A stretch of DNA of 64,000 bases, from positions 69,501 through 133,500 of the forward strand of contig NZ_JXSL01000030.1 of the NCBI RefSeq assembly GCF_000829825.1, written 5' to 3'. Under the pieces are notes generated by a model. That model made no database searches, was not told the DNA's origin, and saw only the letters and a program-made list of their open reading frames with translations. This DNA comes from Paramagnetospirillum magnetotacticum MS-1 (GTDB lineage Bacteria > Pseudomonadota > Alphaproteobacteria > Rhodospirillales > Magnetospirillaceae). This document shows, piece after piece, positions 1-8,548 of this stretch. Within the stretch, counting starts at the first letter, position 1, and each line of letters starts with the position of its first letter. The position numbers and the translations under genes were made by a program.

Positions 1-2639
1 ACTTCCGCCCAATCCACATTGTCGGGGAACTGGTCTGTGCGCTCCACATAGACCTTGGGGTTGGCCTGCAGGCTCGAGCCGATGCGCTTTTCGCGCCGTT
101 CGATCTCCAGCGCGCCGGTGACCACCTTGCGCACTTCGCGGACCTGGGCCCATTTGGCGGCCAGGGCGTCGTCGCGCCAGAAGGCGGGAATCTCGGGGAA
201 CAGTTCCAGATGGACCGAACCGTCCTCGGAGGGATGACGAGCCAGCCACGCCTGTTCGGCGGTAAAGCACAGGAAGGGCGCCAGCCACTTGGCCAGGGTA
301 TCGAGCAGAATGTCGAACACGGTGCGCGCCGCGCGGCGGCGAAGGCTGGTCGCCGCGTCGCAATACAGCGCGTCCTTCCTGATATCGAAGTAGAAGGCCG
401 ACAGATCCACGGCGCAGAAATTGTGCAACTCGGTGAACAGGCCGTGGAACTGGAAGCCGTTGCAGGCATCCCTGAACTGCACGTCCAGTTCGCTCAGGCG
501 ATGCAGCACCCAACGCTCCAGCTCGGGCATGTCCTTGGGGTCCACCCGCTCTGCCTCGGTAAAGCCGTCGAGCGCGCCCAGCAGATAGCGCAGCGTGTTG
601 CGCAGGCGGCGGTAGATGTCCACCTGGGTCTTCAGGATCTCCGGCCCGATGCGCAGATCGTCGGAATAGTCCGAGCCCACCACCCACAGGCGCAAGATAT
701 CGGCGCCCATACTGCCCACCACTTCCTGGGGTGCGACCACATTGCCCAGCGACTTGCTCATCTTGCGGCCATCCTCGTCGAGGACGAAGCCATGGGTCAG
801 CACCGCGTCATAGGGCGCGCGCCCGCGCGTGCCGCAGGATTCCAGCACGCTGGAATGGAACCAGCCGCGATGCTGGTCCGAGCCTTCCAGATAGAGAGAC
901 GCGGGCCAGGACAGACGTGGCCATTCCTCGCCCTCCAGCACGAAGGCATGGGTGCAGCCCGAATCGAACCACACGTCCAAGATATCGGTGACCTTATCGT
1001 AATCGGCCGGATCACGGTCCGGTCCCAGGAAGCGTTCGGGCGGGCTGGTGAACCAGGCGTCCGAGCCTTCCGCCTTGAAGGCCTCGACGATGCGGTCCAT
1101 GACGGCCTGATCGCGCAGCGGCTGGCCGGTCTTCTTGTCCACGAAGACGGTGATGGGCACGCCCCAGGCGCGCTGGCGCGACACGCACCAGTCGGGGCGG
1201 TTTTCCACCATGGAGCCGATGCGGTTGCGGCCCTGATCGGGCACGAAACGGGTGTCGGCAATGGCCTGGAGCGCTTTGGCCCGCAGACCCGTTGCCTCCA
1301 TGGAGATGAACCACTGAGGCGTGTTGCGGAAGATCAGTGGCGCCTTGGAGCGCCAGGAATGGGGGTAGGAATGCTCCACCTTGCCATGGGCCAGCAGATT
1401 GCCCACCGAACTCATGGCCTCGATCACCGGCTTGGCGACGGGGGAATAGTACTTGCCGTTCTTGCCCTGGTTCAGCACGTCCATCCCGGCGAAGATCGCC
1501 ACATGGGGGAAGTACTTGCCGTCGGGCTGCACGGTGTCGGGAATGGCGATGCCGTGTTCCTTGCCCAGATGCCAGTCGTCCTCGCCATGGCCCGGTGCGA
1601 TATGGACGAAGCCGGTGCCGGTATCGGTGGTAACGAAACCACCGGCCAGCAGCGGCACCTCGAAGTCATAGCCGCCCGCCGCCTTCTCGTGGAACTTGAG
1701 CGGATGATGGGCGATGGTCCCGGCCAGGGCCGAGCCCTTCAGGGTGTGCAGGGTCTTGAAGCTGCACTTGGCATCCTTGGCCACCTGCTCCGCCAGATCG
1801 GCGCACAGCACCAGCTTTTCCCCGACCTTGGCCAGATCGGAGTCCGAGCTTTCCACCTCGACCACCACATAGTCGAACGCGGCGCCATAGGCCACGGCGC
1901 GGTTGCCCGGCATGGTCCAGGGCGTGGTGGTCCAGATCACCACCTTGGCGCCGTCCAGCTCGGGAGTGCTGGCGCTCACCACCGGGAACTTGACCCAGAT
2001 GGTGATGGAGGTGTGGTCGTGATACTCCACCTCGGCCTCGGCGAGCGCGGTCTTTTCCACCACCGACCACAGAACCGGCTTGGCCCCTTTATAAAGAGAG
2101 CCGTCCAGCAGGAACTTGCCCAACTCGGCGCAGATCACCGATTCGGCGTGGTTGGTCATGGTGGTATAGGGATGATCCCAATCGCCGGTGATGCCGAGGC
2201 GCTTGAACTCTTCCTTTTGGATTCCAATCCACTTGGCGGCGAACTGGCGGCATTCCTCGCGGAAGGTGACGATGTCGATCTCGTCCTTGTCCTTGCCCGC
2301 GTCGCGGTACTTTTCCTCGATCTTCCACTCGATGGGCAGGCCGTGGCAGTCCCAGCCCGGCACGTAATCAGCGTCTTTGCCCAGCATCTGCTGGGACCGG
2401 GTGATCACGTCCTTCAAGATCTTGTTCAGCGCATGGCCGATATGGAGATTGCCGTTGGCATAGGGCGGGCCGTCGTGAAGGATGAACTTTTCCCGGCCCT
2501 TGGCGGTAGCGCGCAAACGCCCGAACAGATCGATCTTCTCCCAGCGGGCCAGCAATTCGGGCTCCAGCTTGGGCAGTTCGCCCTTCATGGGGAAATCGGT
2601 CTTGGGCAGGAAGACGGTGTTCTTGTAATCGACGCTCAT
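1..2639 (-). CDS. ileS: isoleucine--tRNA ligase (partial, C-terminus off the left edge)
   Basis: Class Ia aminoacyl-tRNA synthetase that charges tRNA-Ile in the cytoplasm and edits misacylated valine. Read on the minus strand from ATG at 2639. The HIGH-class motif appears as LHIGH near residue 65 and the KMSKS loop is intact at residues 626-630 (bases 750-764), inside DEDGRKMSKSLGNVV. About 880 codons are present; the family is usually a little over 900, so only the C-terminal tail is missing. The start overlaps the ribF stop by four bases (ATGA), so the two are translationally coupled and co-transcribed, an order common in proteobacteria. Identification is firm. Confidence 0.97.
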   Translation of the reverse strand, partial: MSVDYKNTVFLPKTDFPMKGELPKLEPELLARWEKIDLFGRLRATAKGREKFILHDGPPYANGNLHIGHALNKILKDVITRSQQMLGKDADYVPGWDCHGLPIEWKIEEKYRDAGKDKDEIDIVTFREECRQFAAKWIGIQKEEFKRLGITGDWDHPYTTMTNHAESVICAELGKFLLDGSLYKGAKPVLWSVVEKTALAEAEVEYHDHTSITIWVKFPVVSASTPELDGAKVVIWTTTPWTMPGNRAVAYGAAFDYVVVEVESSDSDLAKVGEKLVLCADLAEQVAKDAKCSFKTLHTLKGSALAGTIAHHPLKFHEKAAGGYDFEVPLLAGGFVTTDTGTGFVHIAPGHGEDDWHLGKEHGIAIPDTVQPDGKYFPHVAIFAGMDVLNQGKNGKYYSPVAKPVIEAMSSVGNLLAHGKVEHSYPHSWRSKAPLIFRNTPQWFISMEATGLRAKALQAIADTRFVPDQGRNRIGSMVENRPDWCVSRQRAWGVPITVFVDKKTGQPLRDQAVMDRIVEAFKAEGSDAWFTSPPERFLGPDRDPADYDKVTDILDVWFDSGCTHAFVLEGEEWPRLSWPASLYLEGSDQHRGWFHSSVLESCGTRGRAPYDAVLTHGFVLDEDGRKMSKSLGNVVAPQEVVGSMGADILRLWVVGSDYSDDLRIGPEILKTQVDIYRRLRNTLRYLLGALDGFTEAERVDPKDMPELERWVLHRLSELDVQFRDACNGFQFHGLFTELHNFCAVDLSAFYFDIRKDALYCDAATSLRRRAARTVFDILLDTLAKWLAPFLCFTAEQAWLARHPSEDGSVHLELFPEIPAFWRDDALAAKWAQVREVRKVVTGALEIERREKRIGSSLQANPKVYVERTDQFPDNVDWAE

Positions 2640-3637
2640 GACGGGCTCTCAAAGGGCAGGGCGACGGGCACCATGGGCCCGGCGGCGGCGGAAAAACGGC
2701 GGGCGGCCAGGATACGACGCCCGGCCTCCACATCGGCGGTAATCTGATGGGTCAGTTCGTCCAGCCCGCCGAACTTTCGCTCGGGCCGGATATGCTCGAC
2801 CAGCGCCACCCGCAGGTGGCGGCCATAAAGATCCTCGTTGAAGTCCAGCAGGTGGACCTCCATCAATTCGTCGGTCTTGTCGAAGGTGGGGCGGCGGCCG
2901 AAATTGGCGACGCCGTCATGCCAGACCGTGGCGCCACCCTTGTCGATTCCGGCGCGCACCGCATAGACGCCGCCCGCCGGGCGCTGATACTCGCCCAGGC
3001 GCAGATTGGCGGTGGGAAAGCCCAACAGGCGGCCGCGGGCATCACCATGCTCGACGCGGCCCTCCACCTCCCAGTAATGGCCCAGCAAACGGGCGGCGCA
3101 ATCGGGACGCCCGGCCACCAGATGCTCGCGCACGGCGGTGGAGGAATAGGTCTCGCCATGATCGGCCATGGCGGGCGGCACCACGGTGACGCCAAAGCCC
3201 GATTCCTCGCCGCATTTTTGCAAGAAGGCGCCGGTGCCCAGGCGGCCCTTGCCGAACACATAGTCGTAGCCCACCACCACATGGCTGACCTTGAGGCAAC
3301 CGACCAGAACGTCGCCCACGAATTCCAGGGCCGTCATGGCGGCGAAATCGCGGTCGAAATGCTGTTGGTACAAGAAGTCGGTGCCCAACGCCTCGATCAG
3401 GCGGGCCTTGACGCGAAAGGGCGTCAGACGGAAGGCGGCCTGATCAGGATTGAACAGTGTGCGCGGATGAGGCTCGAAGGTCATGACCGCATGGGCCACG
3501 CCCAGCTCCTGGGCCATGCGCCGCGCCGTCAGGATCACCGCCTGATGGCCGAGATGGACGCCGTCGAAATTCCCCAACGCCACCACGCAACCGCGGTGGT
3601 CGGGGGATAGTTCGCCGCAATGCCGGATCAGGCGCAT
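2636..3637 (-). CDS. ribF: bifunctional riboflavin kinase / FAD synthetase
   Basis: Converts riboflavin to FMN and FMN to FAD in the cytoplasm. The N-terminal nucleotidyltransferase part shows ALGNFDGVHLGHQAVI (residues about 20-35), the family's nucleotide-binding signature. The C-terminal flavokinase domain shows GFPTANLRLGE and the metal/ATP-site PTF of GRRPTFDKT. The length of 333 residues is slightly above the usual 305-320 because of an alanine-rich tail. It lies immediately upstream of ileS with a 4-base ATGA overlap. The ribosome binding site is weak. No FMN riboswitch is recognisable in the 109 bases before it. Confident call. Confidence 0.95.
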   Translation of the reverse strand: MRLIRHCGELSPDHRGCVVALGNFDGVHLGHQAVILTARRMAQELGVAHAVMTFEPHPRTLFNPDQAAFRLTPFRVKARLIEALGTDFLYQQHFDRDFAAMTALEFVGDVLVGCLKVSHVVVGYDYVFGKGRLGTGAFLQKCGEESGFGVTVVPPAMADHGETYSSTAVREHLVAGRPDCAARLLGHYWEVEGRVEHGDARGRLLGFPTANLRLGEYQRPAGGVYAVRAGIDKGGATVWHDGVANFGRRPTFDKTDELMEVHLLDFNEDLYGRHLRVALVEHIRPERKFGGLDELTHQITADVEAGRRILAARRFSAAAGPMVPVALPFESPS

Positions 3638-3710
3638 TTTTTAAGGATCGGACCCAAGGGAAAAACCAAGGGCCAAGGGGTAGTGCAAAAGCCTGCGAAG
3701 CGCAAGACTT

Positions 3711-3738
3711 CCCCCTCTCCCGCACGCGGGAGAGGGGG
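3711..3738 (-). terminator. GC-rich hairpin after the MaoC gene
   Basis: A near-perfect inverted repeat, CCCCCTCTCCCGC against GCGGGAGAGGGGG with a two-base loop, lies nine bases past the stop of the minus-strand hydratase gene. There is no strong U-run. It separates the hydratase transcript from ribF-ileS. Confidence 0.55.
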
Positions 3739-3746
3739 GCTTGGAA

Positions 3747-4181
3747 TCAGCCCTTGGAGGGCACCATCAGGGTGGCTTCGCCATCCATGACGATCTTGCC
3801 GGCCACCGAACAGGTGGTCTTGAAGGTGGCGAACTTCTTTTCCGGGGTCAGCGCGGTGACCTCGACGCGGGCGGTGACGGTGTCGCCGATGCGCACCGGG
3901 GCCTTGAACTTCAGCAGCTGCGAAACGTAGATGCAGCCCGGTCCGGGCAGCTTGGTGCCGAACACGGTGGAGACGAAAGCCGCCGACAGCATGCCGTGGG
4001 CGATGCGGCCCTTGAACATGGTCTGGGAGGCGAATTCCTCATTGATGTGGACCGGGTTGAAATCGCCCGACACACCGGCGAAGGCGACGATGTCGGCCTC
4101 GGTCACGGTCTTGGCGAAGATGGCCGACTGGCCGACCGACAATTCCTCGAAATACATTCCGTTCAGCGACTCGCCGCTCAT
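3747..4181 (-). CDS. MaoC-type (R)-specific enoyl-CoA hydratase, PhaJ-like
   Basis: Hot-dog-fold hydratase expected to convert trans-2-enoyl-CoA to (R)-3-hydroxyacyl-CoA, which can supply PHA synthase from fatty-acid oxidation. The hydratase-2 motif is visible as GDFNPVHINEEFA, carrying the catalytic Asp and His five residues apart, followed by GRIAHGMLSAAFVS. 144 residues is normal for PhaJ. The start at 4181 is chosen because GGAG sits seven bases upstream; an in-frame ATG five codons earlier lacks this. A candidate PhaR site lies about 30 bases upstream and phaC is in the same window, which fits a PHB role. Substrate chain length cannot be read from the sequence. Confidence 0.88.
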   Translation of the reverse strand: MSGESLNGMYFEELSVGQSAIFAKTVTEADIVAFAGVSGDFNPVHINEEFASQTMFKGRIAHGMLSAAFVSTVFGTKLPGPGCIYVSQLLKFKAPVRIGDTVTARVEVTALTPEKKFATFKTTCSVAGKIVMDGEATLMVPSKG

Positions 4182-4206
4182 TCTTCGTCTCCACATTTAT
4201 GGTTGT

Positions 4207-4225
4207 TACTGCAGTGCAGCGTAAA
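4207..4225. promoter_or_regulatory. candidate PhaR box upstream of the MaoC hydratase gene
   Basis: CTGC-N3-GCAG (4209-4219) followed by CGTAAA. This matches the TGC-rich palindrome described for PhaR, the alphaproteobacterial repressor of PHB genes. Eleven bases (TGCAGTGCAGC) plus TAAA recur at 27739-27754. The position about 30 bases before the hydratase start suits an operator. Confidence 0.5.
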
Positions 4226-4364
4226 ACGCGCGCGGAGTATAGACGCAAGCGGGGGCGATGCTCAACTGACGCTTTGGAGACGTTCAATTCTTGCCATGGG
4301 GCCTTGCCTTGGCGGCCCGGCTGTGGCCGAATGCGCGCCGTCTCAGCAAAAGGCGTTCCCGTCC

Positions 4365-4640
4365 GTGAAAAACCGCATTCCTCTTTTGCTCCTCCTGCTG
4401 CTGGGCGCCTGCGCCGCGCCCAATCCCTGGATGCATCCGCAACTGCCCAAGGATCAGTGGAGCCGCGACTATTCCGCCTGCCGCCGTTCGGCCGACCGGG
4501 ATTCCGGCTATCGCGAGGACAGCCGTGACACCTATAGCCCGACGCGGGAATACGAACGCGCCCAGGCCAAGCGGATCTATGATTCCGAGCTCAATGCCTG
4601 CATGCGCAGCCTGGGCTATTTCCCCACCCCGAAGAACTGA
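4365..4640 (+). CDS. small hypothetical lipoprotein
   Basis: A 91-residue protein with a short hydrophobic leader (KNRIPLLLLLLLGACAAP) ending in the lipobox LGAC, so it is probably lipidated and membrane anchored. The mature part is hydrophilic and rich in Arg, Asp, Ser and Tyr, with two cysteines (SACRRS and NACMRS) that could form a disulfide. Translation probably starts at GTG 4365; the same frame is open upstream, but only this start gives a signal peptide. It lies 11 bases before the next secreted-protein gene, suggesting an operon of two exported proteins. No family recognised. Confidence 0.7.
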   Translation: MKNRIPLLLLLLLGACAAPNPWMHPQLPKDQWSRDYSACRRSADRDSGYREDSRDTYSPTREYERAQAKRIYDSELNACMRSLGYFPTPKN

Positions 4641-4651
4641 GGTTTCCGCCC

Positions 4652-5098
4652 ATGCGCCGTGCCGCCCTGGCCCTATGCTGCCTGCTGACCGCCGTTCCGG
4701 CCCTGGCCGAGGATCTGCCCCAGGGCCCCAAGGCTCCGCCGCCCGAGCCCCTGCCCGATGCCATCTGCGACATCGCCAAGCCGGATTCGGGCGATTGGCT
4801 GCTGGGCCGCTGGGTAGCGCCCTATTCCAAGTGGGAGTTCAAGCGCGAGGCCCAGGGCCTGACCTGGACGCTGGAGCAAAAGCCCGACATCAACCGCGAC
4901 CTGGGCTATAAGCAGGGCACCGTCATCGACGGCAAGGTCTCGGAACTCAGCGCCTGCACCTTCCGCCTCACCGCCGTGGAAAACGGCGAAACCGCCTTCA
5001 ACTTCGAGGGCGTTCTGACCGATGGCGGCAAGATCTACGGCTATGCCACCAACAAGGCCGGTCAAGGCGCGCGCTGGATTCTCAGACGGCAACGCTGA
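4652..5098 (+). CDS. hypothetical secreted protein
   Basis: A 148-residue protein with a clear Sec signal peptide (MRRAALALCCLLTAVPALA, cleavage after ALA). The mature protein starts with a proline-rich stretch (GPKAPPPEPLPD) and then a domain with alternating hydrophobic residues and several Trp and Tyr (GDWLLGRWVAPYSKWEF), suggesting a small beta-rich periplasmic fold. Two cysteines may pair. It follows the lipoprotein gene by 11 bases. The last 17 bases overlap the 3' end of the convergent thioesterase gene. Function unknown. Confidence 0.75.
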   Translation: MRRAALALCCLLTAVPALAEDLPQGPKAPPPEPLPDAICDIAKPDSGDWLLGRWVAPYSKWEFKREAQGLTWTLEQKPDINRDLGYKQGTVIDGKVSELSACTFRLTAVENGETAFNFEGVLTDGGKIYGYATNKAGQGARWILRRQR

Positions 5099-5531
5099 TC
5101 ATCATCCCTTCGAGCTTTCCGCGAAGATCGTCGGGCAATGGGGTCGAGCGCCGCGTTTCCTGATCGGCCAGAACCAGCACCGAATCGGCGGTGGCGACGC
5201 ACCGCTCGCCCACGAACACGCCCTGGCCCAGATGGAACGAGCTGCGGCCGATCTTGGTCACGCCGGTGCCGATGCGCACCTCGCCCGGCCAGTGGATCTC
5301 GCCGATGAAGTCCAGAACCAGCCGGGCGATAACCATGAAAGTGCCGGGCGGCGTCAGCGGCCGCCCGGGCTCCAACAGGAAGTGAACCCGCCCCGTCTCG
5401 CAAAACACCGAGAACGCCACGTTGTTGATGTGCCCCTGGGCGTCGGTGTCGCAATAGCGCAAGGTCTCGCGCGCCCAGTGGGGATAGATGGCGGGGTCTT
5501 TGAGATCGGGCTTGGTCATGTGGTCTCTCAT
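5082..5531 (-). CDS. acyl-CoA thioesterase, 4-hydroxybenzoyl-CoA thioesterase type
   Basis: A single hot-dog-domain thioesterase of 149 residues, expected to hydrolyse acyl-CoA in the cytoplasm. The signature RYCDTDAQGHINNVAF (residues about 25-40) contains the catalytic-site Asp and the conserved HINN turn of the YbgC/FcbC group. Met1 (5531) and Met5 are both possible starts. It sits just downstream of the EamA transporter gene on the same strand with 8 bases between, so the two probably share a transcript. Its natural substrate is not evident. Confidence 0.85.
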   Translation of the reverse strand: MRDHMTKPDLKDPAIYPHWARETLRYCDTDAQGHINNVAFSVFCETGRVHFLLEPGRPLTPPGTFMVIARLVLDFIGEIHWPGEVRIGTGVTKIGRSSFHLGQGVFVGERCVATADSVLVLADQETRRSTPLPDDLRGKLEGMMISVAV

Positions 5532-5539
5532 GGGTTGGC

Positions 5540-6430
5540 TCAGGCCAGGCAGGGTTGAGGCCGCCGGGGCAGCATGGAGATTATCACGGCGGCGATCACC
5601 ACGGCACCACCTCCCAACTGGGCCGGGCTGGGCGGCGTGCCGCCCAAGGTGGCGATGGCGGCGGCGAAGACCGGCACCAGATTGAGGAACAGGGCGGTGC
5701 GCCCGGCCCCCATGCGGGCGATGGCCGCGTTCCAGAACAGATAGGCCAGAACCGAGCCGAACACCACCATGGCCAGCAAGGCCGCACCGGCCTTGGGACC
5801 GGGAATGGCGAACTCCGCCCCGCTCAAACCCGCGGCCAGGGCCAGGACCAGAGCGCCCGCCGCCATGGGAATAGTGGCGTTGACCAGGGCCGAGCCCGCG
5901 GGCATCAGCCTGCGCGCCATGACGTTGTAGATGGCCCAGGACAGATTGGCGCCCATCATCTCCACATCGCCCATCCCGAAGACCACATCGCCCTTCACGC
6001 CGCCCAGGATGACCATGGACACCCCGGCCAGTGCCACCGGCAAGGCGGCGATCTGGCGTCCGGGCAGTTGCTCGCCCAGAAACATCGCCGCCAGAACGGC
6101 GGTGAGCAGGGGATTGGTGGCCATGATCAGGGCGCCGTTAACCGCCGAGGTGGTGCGCATGGCGTCGAAGAACAGCAGGTTGAACCCGGCGATGCCGACC
6201 ACGCCCAGAAGGGCCAGCCGCCCGCCCGATTTGCGCGCCGCGCCCATCAAGGCGCCCAACTCTCCCCGCCCGGCCACCAGCGCCGCCATGACCAGCGCCG
6301 CCAGTCCGAAACGCCCGGCCGCCGCGGTCATGGGCGCCATGTCGGCCAGGACCGGACCGGCCAGATTGAAGTTTGCCGCCCAGAACAGGGCCGAAAGGAC
6401 GGCAAGGGCATAGATACCTGTCTGGCCCAT
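5540..6430 (-). CDS. EamA/DMT-family membrane transporter
   Basis: A polytopic inner-membrane protein of 296 residues with about ten hydrophobic helices arranged as two five-helix EamA repeats, typical of drug/metabolite exporters. The start at 6430 (MGQTGIYALAVLSALFWAANF) has GGAGG eight bases upstream and gives the usual N-terminal first helix. A more distal in-frame ATG would lie within the shared regulatory region. It is divergent from a LysR regulator with a 22-base palindrome between them, so the regulator probably controls it. The substrate is unknown; amino acids or related metabolites are typical. Confidence 0.9.
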   Translation of the reverse strand: MGQTGIYALAVLSALFWAANFNLAGPVLADMAPMTAAAGRFGLAALVMAALVAGRGELGALMGAARKSGGRLALLGVVGIAGFNLLFFDAMRTTSAVNGALIMATNPLLTAVLAAMFLGEQLPGRQIAALPVALAGVSMVILGGVKGDVVFGMGDVEMMGANLSWAIYNVMARRLMPAGSALVNATIPMAAGALVLALAAGLSGAEFAIPGPKAGAALLAMVVFGSVLAYLFWNAAIARMGAGRTALFLNLVPVFAAAIATLGGTPPSPAQLGGGAVVIAAVIISMLPRRPQPCLA

Positions 6431-6444
6431 GATGGACCTCCATT

Positions 6445-6466
6445 GAGATAGACTAATCACTATCTC
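6445..6466. promoter_or_regulatory. palindromic operator between the EamA and LysR genes
   Basis: GAGATAG (6445-6451) and CTATCTC (6460-6466) form a perfect 7-base inverted repeat around an 8-base AT-rich spacer. This resembles a LysR-type recognition site and lies in the divergent promoter region, 15 bases before the transporter start. Confidence 0.5.
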
Positions 6467-6532
6467 GACGATACGCTTGGTAATAACTGGGATTCAAACG
6501 AGCTTTTCTCGCCCATGGGTTAAGGAAAACTA

Positions 6533-7426
6533 ATGATGCGCCGACGTCTTCCGCCCTTGCGCGCCCTTCATGCCTTCGAGGCGGCCGCCCGCCACCTGTC
6601 CTTCGCCCGCGCCGCCGGGGAACTGGGCGTCACCCCGGCCGCCATCAGCCAGCAGATCAAGCAGTTGGAGGACATGCTGGGGACAAGCCTGTTCCATCGC
6701 GGGGCGCGGCTGTCCTTGACCCGCGCCGCCGCCCAGGCGGCGCCTGAATTCAGCGATGCCTTCGACCGGCTGGCGGGGGCCGTCGGCCGCCTGACCCCCG
6801 AAAGCGCGTCCCGGCCTCTGGTCGTGTCGGCCTCGCCCGCCTTCGCGTCGCGTTGGCTGGTCCCCCGCCTTACCCGCTTCCAGGAGGCTCATCCCGAGAT
6901 CGACCTGCATCTGTCGGCGACGCTGCGGCTGGTGGATCTGGACCGTGAAGGCGTGGACATGGCCGTCCGCTATGGCTCGGGCCGCTATCCCGGCCTGCAT
7001 GTGGAACGTTTGCGCCTGGAGGAGGTGGTGGCGGTGGCGGCCCCCCGTCTGGCCGCCGGACTGGGCGAGGTATCGGATCTCACCCGCGCCACCTTGCTGG
7101 TCAACGAGCATATCGGCTGGGACCCGGACTTTCCCAGCTGGCCGTCCTGGCTGGCCGAAATGGGCGCCGTGGCGGATGAGCCGCTGAAGCTTCGCCCCTT
7201 CGGCGACGCCTCCCTGGTGGTGGAGGCCGCCCTGGCCGGACTGGGCGCCGCCCTGGTCTGGCGCACCCTCATTTCCGACGAATTGGCGGCGGGACGGCTG
7301 GTGGCCCTGTTTCCCGGCCGTCCCCTGGCCAGCGCCTATCATCTGGTCTGCCTGCCCGAGCGCGCGCAATTCCCTCCGATCCGCGCCTTCAGGGACTGGA
7401 TCATGGCCGAGGCCATCACCACGTAA
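6533..7426 (+). CDS. LysR-type transcriptional regulator (GcvA-like)
   Basis: A 297-residue DNA-binding regulator. The N-terminal winged helix-turn-helix is clear (LHAFEAAARHLSFARAAGEL then VTPAAISQQIKQLED), followed by a substrate-binding domain from about residue 90 to the end (VVSASPAFASRWLVPRLTRF, then ...DMAVRYGSG). The pattern AFEAAARHLSF and MAVRYGSGRYPGL places it in the GcvA/AmpR-like subgroup. It is transcribed away from an EamA transporter, the standard layout for a LysR regulator and its target. The effector is unknown. Confidence 0.93.
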   Translation: MMRRRLPPLRALHAFEAAARHLSFARAAGELGVTPAAISQQIKQLEDMLGTSLFHRGARLSLTRAAAQAAPEFSDAFDRLAGAVGRLTPESASRPLVVSASPAFASRWLVPRLTRFQEAHPEIDLHLSATLRLVDLDREGVDMAVRYGSGRYPGLHVERLRLEEVVAVAAPRLAAGLGEVSDLTRATLLVNEHIGWDPDFPSWPSWLAEMGAVADEPLKLRPFGDASLVVEAALAGLGAALVWRTLISDELAAGRLVALFPGRPLASAYHLVCLPERAQFPPIRAFRDWIMAEAITT

Positions 7427-7444
7427 CGGATTTATCCCCTTCGT

Positions 7445-7473
7445 TTGCTTGCCATCCGGTAATGGGATGTTAG
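7445..7473 (+). promoter_or_regulatory. possible promoter of bfr1-bfr2
   Basis: TTGCTT (7445-7450), a 17-base spacer, and TGTTAG (7468-7473) lie 38 bases before the bfr1 start. The match to consensus is moderate. No recognisable Fur or Irr box was found. Confidence 0.3.
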
Positions 7474-7510
7474 GCTGGCATAGGGTCAATCCCGGATCAG
7501 GAGATGTCCG

Positions 7511-8481
<971 letters not shown>

Positions 8482-8548
8482 GGACGCGCCTAATTGGGGA
8501 GGGGATAGGCTGGATATTTCAAGCAGATCGTACAGACCGCAGATCCTA

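Noticed and set aside
210-2747. 845-codon open frame on the plus strand opposite ileS/ribF
   Set aside because: It is antisense to clear ileS and ribF coding sequence; its His/Gly/Ala/Gln-rich composition is what a GC-rich gene gives on the opposite strand, and it has no domain.
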